The notes beneath the pieces are model-generated. The model had not been told where the DNA came from. It worked only from the letters and a program-made list of their open reading frames with translations, and did no database searches. Shown here one piece after another: positions 22,201-34,200 of a stretch of DNA of 64,000 nucleotides. A program made the translations under genes and the position numbers. How positions within the stretch are numbered: position 1 is the first letter of the stretch; every line of letters begins with the position of its first letter. The stretch spans positions 13,812,614 through 13,876,613 of the forward strand of contig CM055320.2 of assembly GCA_029255685.2 (NCBI GenBank), in the 5' to 3' direction. The stretch comes from Silene conica (taxonomy: Eukaryota > Streptophyta > Magnoliopsida > Caryophyllales > Caryophyllaceae).

Positions 22201-25200
22201 CATGCTGGTAGATCTCATCATTTGTGTTTGACATTTTTTTAATAATTTATTTTCATTGATTATAGAGATGAGGGTAAAAAGTGATAGATTCATGAGAAAG
22301 GTTGTTTAATGATTACAAGCTACATGGGTGTGGTATATATACATGAGACGTAAGTTAGAGGCTCCTATTCTTTGCCTAATATATACATAAATCAAATCAG
22401 CATGAATGATGGAGAATAGTTACAAAATGATGTCAATCATATAGGGTGATTGATATATTCTAGAAATAGAAGATTAGGATATATCTGTGATATTATCTTG
22501 TACAAAAAAGTTAGTAGTTGCCTAATTCTAGATCATGTAACTTTTAAAGTTTTGTCTGTACTTATTTTATATGATTCTGAGTCTGAGGGTGTCAATTTGT
22601 TGAAAGGCAGACTTCTATCTATCTAAAATTCAAACTTCCGTTTTCTAAGTTCATATGCTCTTATCATAAGTATAGATGAGATGATCTTGTTCCAACTTTG
22701 CTTGAATTTAAAATTTTGAAGTGTAAAGGAAACAAAAGGGAAAGAATTCATATCACAGTAGCTAAGAGATACAGCCATTCGCATACTGAGTAGTTAGTGA
22801 CTAGTGAGTACTATAGGCATTAGCTGCGATATTAGAATGTACATAAAACGGAAGGGAGAAACTACAATGCTGTACTCAGAAATTAATTGCTGCAGGTCAT
22901 TGCACTAAATTTGTTTATCTGAGTCTGTAATCAAGATTTTGTTCCTAGGGTAGGCTTCAGTAGTTATGTGTGCTTAGGGAGTACTTTGTATATTTCATAT
23001 TGCATTGTTATCTGTTTACTTGTGTGGAGTTTAGACGTTCGCCTGGTTGGGGAATGGTACTAGTGTACTACTATGCAAATTCCACATTGTTTTCTGGGCC
23101 TCTTTTGATCAAAGAAAGGAGTATTGCTGAACAATTTTTTTTATTTTAAATATACAAATTTGTGAACACTGTGTGCCTCTTGTGCATTGTGCAGGAGGCA
23201 TGCATCCTCCCCCGTGGCTTGTGACTTTAGAGGGTGGTTAATGGGTGATTGGGTGGAACTTGGTTCTTATGAGAATGTTGCTCATTCTTCCTGCTTGAGA
23301 ACTTTAGAGTGTGTTTTCTTTTCATTATGTCAACATCCCTCCCCTTCAATGCGCTGGATCAACCATATATTCCTTGTTTCAGTTACGGTGATGGAAATCA
23401 ATCCCGATAAACGTCACTCTTCATTATGCATTCTCACTCACTTGGTTTGTGTTGGTCTGAAATCGGCTTATAGGTGGTGGGTTTTTGTTTTATATTTGTT
23501 GCAAAACGTCACTAATCGTAGTGCCTGTAGTATATACTATTTCCTTATCACTTGATTTTTTGTATCAATCCCGCAAAAATAAAGGGGGGTTTTCTTGTTT
23601 ATTGCATCAAATTTTTATTGCAATAATAGTTTCTTTTCTTGTAATGTCATTAAGGTCATTAATGTGGGTATCAGCACTGAGTGGGGTATGCTTATGGCAA
23701 GTATGTCAGAAGACCCTGGCGAAGAAACACCTTTCCAGGTGAGTAATTTGTAAGCTATATGTAGCGAAAAAAGCTTCCTCGTTCATTTTGGTTCTTTGGG
23801 TTACAAATTGTTATTTTCCCAGGTTCGACTGAATGGCCTAGCAACTGTTATTGGTAAAGCTGGATTACAAGTGGCTTTTGTTGTCTGGATTGTTCTACTT
23901 GCAAGGTAGTAGTTTAGTGTACCTTGGATCCTGTAATACACACTGAAACAGTGATTTATATTGTAAACTTGATTGCCCGGTCCAGGTACTTCACTGGTCA
24001 CATGAATGTTGTTGGAATGCCACACTTCAAGGCAGGAAAGACGAGCCCTAGTTATGCCATAGATGGAGTAATCAAGATTCTCACTGTGGTGGTGAGTCCA
24101 ATTTCCAAGATTGCCATTTGTTTTGTAAATGTGAAATGTCTGGCCTTTTAGGATTGCAGCTTCTTTTTGTTGCAGGTCACTATTGTGATTGTTGCTGTAC
24201 CTGACGGTCTTCCCTTAGCTATCACCTTAACGTATGCATACTGCCTATTGCCAATTTTTTTCTCTGAACTGGCTCTTGCGTAAAAATATGCTTCTGTATT
24301 AGATATGTCGTAACAGGGTTAATATTTATGTCCATTGGCCTGTGATGAGAAACTAATGACGTTCTGTACACTAAAAACTTGAGGACTGTATTCACTCTCT
24401 CAAAACCCAGTCAAAAATAGGATTTTTGAGGGCTAGTTTTCTTTTTTCACAAAATATGCACGGTAGGCTTACTAATATCACCTTGATGAATCGTTTCTTT
24501 TTTCTAAGCAGTAGTAGATTGTGGTAGTGAACTAGTGACAATGGAAAACTGTAAAGTTGAGAGAGAGCTCATGCCGGTTCCCTAATTTTTAAACCAAAAT
24601 TTAGCAATAAAAAAAACACTAGCGTGCCCTTAACTCTCACCAGACAAAACAGTTGTCTTTAGAAGGAATTTCCTGTGGTTTACACTTCCCCGTTATTAGT
24701 TCCAGTTTGTTTTGTGCTTCCCCGTCTGTTATTTTTTAGGATCTTTATTTTGAAAAATATTCGGATCTCTAGGTTGTTTTGCCCTCTTAGCTTGCTATTC
24801 TACCAGTTACTTTTGCTGAATTTTGCATCTCTCCCATCTCCCTAGCAAAAGGGAAAATGTCTTATTTAATTTTTAATCTATTGACAGACTTGCTTGCTTA
24901 GCGAAAAGAATGTTGAGGGATAAGGCTTTGGTTTGTATCTCAGGCTCTAACAAATTATTATTTCTTTTCATTCATGATTATTTTTAAAGCAAGTTTTGCT
25001 GCACGACAGGTGATGCGGCATTCGGCATGTGAAACTATGGGTTCTGCTACTACCATTTGCTGTGATAAGACTGGAACTCTTACCCTAAATCAGGCAAGAC
25101 TTTGTTTAGCTGTTCATCAAGTTGTGATTGGTTATAGGGAATCCTATAATATACTAACTGATAGCAGTAAGTAGGGTACCGAATCCACAGAGAAACGGTA

Positions 25201-28200
25201 AGTTTGTCTATTCTATTCTGCGAGTGTAAATTTTAACGTTTGCTTGCTTTGGTTGGTAATGAAAGAATAAATAATATATAATCTAATTTGGGAAGTTAGG
25301 GTCCTGTTGGGCTTATATTTACCTTAGGTAGGAAAATCTAACGGATTCTCGCTACTTACTAGATTCTTTCTAAATAGTCTCATGGTGGCCTTATTCCTAA
25401 TTCAGGCTTCCCATTTTGGGACTAGGTCATTCGACTTTGATAACTTTCTAGCTTCCTCTCAACCTTACTGGCAATTAATCAAACATCAAACATATACTAA
25501 CAATAATTATATCAATTACCAATAATAAGTACTCCCCTCCCTGTCTTCCATGACCTTCTACTCTTAAGATTTAGATTCCAAGTCATTTGGAACCATCACC
25601 GAACAATCCTGAGGTCCTCTAGCAACAACTAGGTTCAGACTCTTCGCGCGTTAATCTATGGCTCAAAAGTGTATGAAATATTACTAGTATTTCATTATCT
25701 TCTCATTTATAATCAACTATAATCTTTATTTGGAGGGAGTTATACAATAAAAAAGCATCTCCGAATACAATCCAGCACCTTCAAATGACATCAAAATTGA
25801 CTCAAAAACCATATACAAAGTGGGCACATCAATTGCTTTAATGTATACTGTCAGACACTACATGGCTAAGCACACTAAAGCATTGGACCAAATTTGTTCT
25901 GCTGCAAGTCATGCATAGTAGTTCATTTAAAAGCTTTGAATTATTTACCTTGTTCAAAGGTTGTTTATAATGTTTAGCATAACTGACTATGAAGTAGATT
26001 TTGTAAACAACATCAGAGAGTTAATCTCAAAACGATTTTGGGAGTAGATTTTGTTAATGTAGAAAAAAGGTCTTCCACTTCCATTAATGGGCTGACTTTG
26101 TATGTGTTATCTCTCTATACACTCAAGCTCTTATGATGTACATAGAGTAGATATTTGAAAAAATCTTGTGTCCTTGGGAGGATCGTCCTCCTTACACCTA
26201 AAGACAATCCATCAAATAGAATATTATAAAGGCTTAGGTATAAGGAGTACGGTCCTCCTGGAGGACACACGATTTTTTTTAGATATTTATTGTTCTTTAG
26301 TGCTCCATCTTACACATTTGTCTTTTTTTTATCTTTTTTTCTAAATGTCATCTGCAGATGACTGTTGTGGAGGCTTATGCAAGTGGAAGGAAACTCGATC
26401 CACTGAATAGCGGTTTATCATCATCTCCTGTGCTGTCCTCTTTGCTGATTGAGGGCATTGCACAGAATACTGCTGGCAGTGTGTCAGTGCCTGAGGTAAC
26501 TAGCTCAAGAGAATTCATTGGTATGTTAATATTGAGATTTTGTGGGATAGCTGCTCTAATATATCCAGAATATAAACTTCTGTGGATTCGGATGTCTGAT
26601 TGAGTCTTCCCTTGTTTCATTCTTCTGTTTCTAAATGGTAAACAATATGGAGTGCCTCATGGTATGACTTGAGAAGAATTGGAAGGTATGAATCCAGATG
26701 ACTACTACCTAAAAATTAGAGCTGTCCAAATGCGGGTTTGGGCCGGACATGGGTTGGGCTGAAAGGGAAAAGTATGTCCTATAAGACTATAGTGGGCGGG
26801 TTGGGCCAAAATAGCGGGTCACTTCTCCTTGCCCTTACCCGCCCAACTGCTAAATTCGGGCAACCCGTGGGCTGACGGGCTCATATTTTTCTGTTAACTT
26901 TTGAGAATTAATTAATTAAGTAATTAACAACATGATAAACTTGAAAAGTCGATATTGAATTAAGTTTTTAGTTCATAACACCAATATACAAAATATAAGG
27001 ACGACTCACTTGGTCATCTTAGTAAAGTTCAAAATTCAAACAAGAGTAAAAAATAAGCAAAAATTAAATATATATTAATTGCTCATATTACTTTAGCGGG
27101 CCGGATGAGCCAGCGCGTTTTACATTTCTCTTGTCCGTGTCCGGCCATTTACTAAAATAGGCTGCACCGGGTTAGCCCCTAGCCCATTTATTCAGAAAAA
27201 TGATGTCTAAACCCGGTAAAAATTTGGGCCGGATTGATAGATGAACCATCTCAACCAAAACCTTAAAGTGATGGTTGAAGCCCAACTATTATTAATATTC
27301 TTATTACGCTCCCTCACTCAAATGCCCGTTGGGCTTGAAGAGTGGTTAGTTTGCACAGGCTCCCCTATACCGTGTGCTGGGTTTCCACTTCGTGTTTTTG
27401 AGGGGTTTGAGGTTGCCAGGAATCGAACCCGTGAGCTTCTGGCTCTGATACCATGATAGATGAACATCTCAACCAAAACCTTAAGGTGATGGTTGAAGCC
27501 CAACTATATTAATATTCTTATTACGGATGAACTGGATTTTCGGACGTTCGGACGGTACCGCCCATGAACAGCTCTACTAAAAATGCAATCAAGTCAAGAT
27601 CGAGGTAGCATTCTTTTTTGAGTGCTCCCACTTTCTGATCACCTTTGTAGAGAAAAAAACAATGAACTTTTGTATCATTTTCTCTTGATGTGACTAACTT
27701 CGCAGCTTTGTCATTTCCTGATAGACAATGAGTTTATATAATGCTGCATTTAGAAGTTAAAATAGTAGCAAAGGTTTTCGCTCACAATACCTAAGAAAGA
27801 TGTTTGGAATCTTGGATAGGAGAAAGACCATATATTTCCTTTATAGAACCAAAAACACATGAAGGGATTGAATGATGGATGAATGTGTGAAATAACTTTC
27901 AGTCCCCTAAAAACGAACTTTTGGAAACTTACCGAGCATTGAGTTAGGGAAATGAAAACCAAAAATTTTGTGAATCATATCAAGTGAAGTTCCTGTATAT
28001 CGAGTATAAAGCAATCAAGCTGACATGCAAGTAACGTGTATTTGTGATTTATGAAGCAGTAATTTCATTCTGCCAGCAGAGCTATTGTTTCCCCTTCCCT
28101 CGCCTTGTTGTTAGTTATCAACGGTTGACCGTTGTCGGTCCATGTTTGAGTAGGTTTGTTAATCGAATGAGGTGAGCATTTTGTAGGGCGCACTTACGCT

Positions 28201-31200
28201 GCAGATGTGCCTGTTTTTGTAGGCCTGTGTTTATTTGGAGTTTCGCAATTTGATGTTTACTGAAATAGTGTTAAGATAGAAATTAAATTATTTTGGTTAT
28301 ATGCATAAATCGAATAATTTAAGCCTAGAAGATTAAAAATTGAAAAGTTAAGGCGTGTCTTTTCTAAAAATTTTCTAAACCTTGCAATGCATTACCTTTT
28401 TTCTGGATTTTAGGCAAGTATGGCAGGAGTTTAAACAGACTGTGGAGTGATCAACAAATTCGGACTGCAAATTTACTTCTTATCCTTCAATGCTGCCAAT
28501 TGATTGTGATGACTGTTACATAAAAGGGTTTTCTGATGGTGCAAGCTCATTTTATCTAGTGTTTGTTTGCTTTGCTTCAAATTTCGAAGTACCGTATATT
28601 GGAGTTCTAGTGGTCTGGAGTCGATGAGTCACGACTCACGAGTGCATCTAGCTTTTGGTTTGCTTTACTTCAAATTTTCAAAGTTCGAAGTTGTTTTGTT
28701 GTTTTTACTGTTGTAGTGATAGGTTGTGTATCTGCAAGTCTGAAAATTGTTCAATATCATTCTCATTATATATTAGTAGAGGATTGCCATTGAGAAAATG
28801 AATTATGACTTAACCTTGTGAGCTTCTATACATTATCTGGTACAATTGTATTGATATGCACCCAAGACACCCAACCGAACGCCATAGACAATTACATCTT
28901 ATTATCATTGTTAACGTTCTGGTCTAGTTGAAATTTTAATTTGTGATTCACACAATTTGTTTCTGTAGGATGGATCAGATGCTATTGTCTTTGGTTCTCC
29001 AACTGAAAAAGCTATCCTTTCATGGGGCGTAGAGGTGCCCTAACATTCGTAGCACCAATCGTTCAGAGTTTTAAAAACTACTTACAGTTATAACTAATCA
29101 TGTGTTTGTTTGATTTATTGAATTAAAATTTTCAGCTAGGCATGAATTTTGATGCTAAAAGATCAGAAACTATGATTATCCATGCTCCCCTGTTCAATTC
29201 AGAGAAAAAACGAGGGGGTGTTGCAGTTCAAGCTGTAAGTTTCATATGATATGATTTATATAATGATTGAGTCCTACGCTTAAAGCAATATCACACTATT
29301 CTTTCTGCGCTTCATTTATTCAGAAGAATCAAAAGAAACGTTGCACGACCAGCATATAAATAGGCCAATAAATGAAGGGTCAAAAGGTGTTTAGCAGTAG
29401 CTTAAATTTATGTTACTAACCTTTTTTTTATCTCCCATCCCAACATGTGATCAGCCTGGTTCTGAAGTTCGTATACATTGGAAGGGAGCCGCCGACATTG
29501 TCCTGGCATCATGCATCAGTTATATGGATGAAAATGATCAAGTTGTTCCAATAACTGAGCAAAAGGTGTGAAGTAGCTATGGGACAAAAGAATTTGCCTT
29601 TAATGCATGTAATTTAACCTTATTTATCTGTAGGCATTCTTTTGAGTGTACGAACTCTCCATCTCCCTTGATTCTGATCCTCTGTTCACAGAAACAATAA
29701 TGTCTTGATAGTTAGGTGAAATCTAAATAGGTTGTTTCTCAGCATGGACATGCACAGATATCTTTATTTTTGCTTATTTTACAGTGGTACGCTGGTACCC
29801 CATTCTATACAGTTGGATTTCTATAAAAACGCTATTGGGCAGATGGCTTCACAAAGTCTTCGCTGTATTGCCATAGCATACCAATCGTGTGAGTTTGATA
29901 AAGAGCAGTCAGAACTTTCCCAGTGGATGTTGCCGGAGGATGAGTTGATTTTGCTGGCTATTGTCGGTCTGAAGGTGCTTATTTATTTGGATTTTTCTTG
30001 ATGCAATGTCAACTACTAAACTGAAGTTTACATTTTTTTATTGTTGCTCGCCTTTCGGGTGCTAGGATCAAATGTTCCAAGCACACAACTTGTTCTTCTC
30101 GAACAAAACTATTTATTTCTGGTTTATCCTCTAACGCTGTGAGTTGCATCATGATATTATTTGAACAATGTAGGATCCTTGCCGCACAGGTGTAAGAGAC
30201 TCAATTGATTTATGCAAGACTGCCGGTCTCAAGGTATACATTACTTCCTAACATGAACAATTTTTTATTTGATGCAGAAAGGATGTACTTTTTTGTTCAG
30301 TGAGATGGCGTGTTCAAGGTCTTCTCAATCTAAGCACATCTTTCACTTATACACCATCTCAATCTAAGCACATCTTTCACTTATACACCATCTGTACAAT
30401 AATTTTATGTTCTGATTATATAATATGTGCAACTATCATATCTCATTGGCCTCATCAATGAAACGAAATTGAGTTATCCTATAGATAGGTATTAGTGTAT
30501 TACCCATACAATCTGCTTCTCTGCTCTTTTTAAATGAAATATACATATCATTGCAAGATCTATTTGTAACCTTGTATACTTGACTCTTGTGCTACTTTCC
30601 TATGGATAAATTCAGGTTGGCCTCTTGGCCTTCTTAAGTTATTTGGGAAACAAGCTTCTCCCTTTAGTTGCCTGGCCCGTAATCACAATTGTTTTTCTTT
30701 GACGTGACTAGAATATTGGCATTTTACTGGTTATAGGTGCGCATGGTTACTGGTGACAGTCTCAAAACTGCAAAAGCTATAGCTTTGGAATGTGGAATCC
30801 TAGCTTTAGAACCAGATGCTTGTGAACCCAATTTGATCGATGGAAAGTCATTCCGTAGCATGTCAACAAAAGAAAGGGAAAAAATTGTAGACAAAATATC
30901 AGTATGAACTTTTGACTTCATTATGGTTTTCCCTTCGTTCCTGCCTTTGCGTATTAGGCTGGAAAAAAAAAAGTAATAGGATGCAGAATCACCAGGGCAA
31001 AACTGTTAATTTCTATATATTGGTGACAGGTAATGGGAAATTCTTCACCCAATGACAAACTACTTTTCGTCCAGCACTTGAAAGAGGCTGGTCACATTGT
31101 TGCTGTTGCTGCAGATGGGACCAATGATGCTCCAGCACTACATCAGGTATGCTGTACCATGACTGAGTATGTATATCGTTGGAGTACTTGTCTAGCATCG

Positions 31201-34200
31201 CGCAAAATGTATGAAGGCTTGTTTGTATGACCTGTAATCCTCTTATCAACTTCACTAGCTGTGTTGAATCCTAGAAGAGGCCGCACCTTTCTTCCTAGCG
31301 TATATGTTTATTCTTGTAGTCAAAGTGTCTCATAGGAATGCACCTTCATACTAAGTTTTTTCTCTCCTTCACTGCATCTGCTTGAGTTCTCTTTGTAAAT
31401 CATTAATTATTACTCCGTAATACATATGACAGCTGCATATCTCCTTCGTTTACTTTCAGGCAGATGTTGGCCTTGCAATGGGTATCGCTGCTACAGAAGT
31501 AGCAAAAGAAAGTTCAGATATCGTCATCTTGGATGATGATTTTGCTTCTGTTGTGAAGGTAAGTGCTACTAGTGCATGGCTGATGGAATAGTGTAATACT
31601 GATCACTGATGATCACAGTAAAAGTGTTTTGTAATCCCCTGAATTAGGTGATTGATTTGTATTACATCTATATAGAGTTACAAGAGATAAGACAACTATA
31701 CAATATCTATCTTATGGATACTAATCCCTAATTCTAAGCCTATTTATTTCGAAATTTAGTAACTTGCATTATTTACTTCCTATTACACCCCCGCAGTCGA
31801 AACAGTTGGGGACTGAACGTTCAGGCTGGACCTAAACTTATGAAACAAATAACGGGGACTCCAATATGGGTAGGGCGGTGCCCAATAGGGCAGAGGATGT
31901 CTGGGATTGCACGGGGGCTGTTGGCTGTGACGAGGCAGTGATAGGTTGGTTGCGACCTCTGCCATTGCTGGGTACACCAGATTGATTTCCGCCACCACGA
32001 TTAGAGGAGCCACGTCCACACTATGTATCATAGTCAGGGTTGGTTTCAGCCAGAGGTTTCGTGCCTAGTATTCGAGTCTGATGTGATATTGCAGATAATT
32101 TTTTTCAAAATTTGTCAGGCAGAAAGATGTATTTTTGTGTTAATTTTACATCCCATAGGAGTATAGGACAATGGAGGAAACTATCTTACTCCACTTGTGA
32201 ATTATCATGGCAAACATGTTACTGAAGGGTACTTCATGAAGTGAGAGCATATGTTTAACGTCATATTATGTGTCTTTGCAATTGTATTCCGCCCTCTATT
32301 TGGAAGTATAATTTGGTGCTGAAGCATTACTTTTAAATTAACTTCTACAGATTGTTCAATGGGGTCGATCTGTATATGCAAACATTCAGAAATTCACCCA
32401 GTTTCAGCTTACGGTTAATGTCGTAGCTCTTATCATAAATGTTGCTGGTGCATTTTCCACAGGTGATGTTCCATTGAACTGTGTACAGGTAGTTGCTCTT
32501 CCTGATTATGAAATACTTTTTTGGTCATTGTTGCTTTACTTTCTAGTCTTTATTATGATCATTTTAATGAGTGAGCTTCTGCGCACTTATAGTTTGTTTC
32601 TTTGGTTTAGCTTCTCTGGGTCTATCTGATGACTTATACTCTTGGAGCTTTGGCATTGGCTACAGAACCTCCTACAGAACATCTTATGCGCAGACCACCT
32701 GTTAGTCGAAGGTTCTAGTTCTATTTTTATTCTTGTTCGTTTAACATCATGATGTTTCTGTTTTATCTCCTGAAGTTCTGCGCCCTGAGAATTTTTAGAG
32801 TTTATGATGGCAAGTGACAGTTTGTAGTCTACCTCTGGCAAACATTTTTTTTTTTCATTGATTGGGAGAATAAATTAGCTTTTATTTGTGACTTTATGAC
32901 ATGTGTGCTCCTCTATTAGCATTCGTGATTGAATAGTGTATGTGCATGTGATGTTGACACTTCCCTGAGGAAGAATATAGTAAGCAGTGTTTGCTGTTTA
33001 GTCTGTCACACTAAGTCATTTAAGAAATATTATGTTCAGCTTTTAGCTAGGTGTTCCCTCGATTGAAGATAAAATGCGGGAATACGTTTAAGGAAGTATG
33101 GCTATGTGTGACAGAGAGCACAAGAGGCACCGGTTAGGAGGTTTGAAAAATGGGGAGAGGATAATATTTTTAGGAGAAGAGGAAGACCGAAACAAACATG
33201 GATAAGGGTGATTGAAAATGAAATGAATTGTTTGGGGATTAGTGAGATTATGACGTTGGAGAGAAATAATTCGAGTTGAAGATGTAGTTTGATTTTTCGC
33301 TCTTCTTTCTTCTTTTCTATTTTCTTACATGACAATAAATATTCACGGACTTATATTATTTTACAAACCCATTTTGCCACTTAAATTTTTGGTCTTTCCC
33401 ATTTTTTCGTACTTTGTTTATCTTTTCACATTATTGGTTCTTTCATCTTAATTTTTTTAACATACTTTTCGTCATACTGACGGATTCATTCCAAAATGGT
33501 TTCGGATAATTTATTTAAATCGACCCCAAATCATGCTGGAACTAAGCCTTTTCTTCTGTTGTTCTTTCTGTTGTACAAGTGCAAATGCTTATTGACTGAA
33601 ACTGGATGACAAGAGGCTCACATGGGGGGCCTGAGAATTAAGAGAGAACATAAACGGCATTACTGGAGAAGATTTAATGATTGCAATTTTATTTAGCTAT
33701 TCATTCACTTATACCTTGTATGTGGATTTGGTTTGACAGGGAACCTGTTATTACAAATGTTATGTGGAGGAACCTACTGATACAGGTATGCTTATCTGTG
33801 GCCGCTATGTTTGTTCCCTCAGATGCCTTATGAAATGTTTGGATGGATCCCATAATCCTACGTTTTTAGTTTGTTTTATTATGACACGCGCCTGTACTTT
33901 TGGAACTGTAGGCCGTTTATCAGGTGACCGTTTTGCTCGTTCTCAACTTCAAAGGTCAAAGTATCTTACATCTTCAGCACGACTCTTCTGAGCCTTCTGG
34001 CAAAATTAAGAACACTGTGATCTTCAATACGTTTGTCCTTTGTCAGGTAAGCATACCCAAAAGCCAGGAAGGCTTATATGCCAATGATTTAAGTTCCCAC
34101 TGCTAATTATCATCTCCGAGACTCCAACAGTAGCGCAATTTTAGACCCTTATGATCAATTATTGGAGGATGTAGCCATTTTAATTTTTAAACTGTTTGTT

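Noticed and set aside
23187..23555. 122-residue plus-strand ORF in intron 11
   Set aside because: Codes for no expected pump segment; exons 11 and 12 join in frame without it.
27405..27455. Possible tRNA gene around gggttcgattcc (minus strand)
   Set aside because: Only a B-box-like motif; no A box, anticodon stem or acceptor pairing. It is the interior of the TRIM.
31783..32031. Pro-rich minus-strand ORF as a novel intronic gene
   Set aside because: A neighbouring frame gives a retrotransposon gag-like linker, so it is more likely a degraded element.
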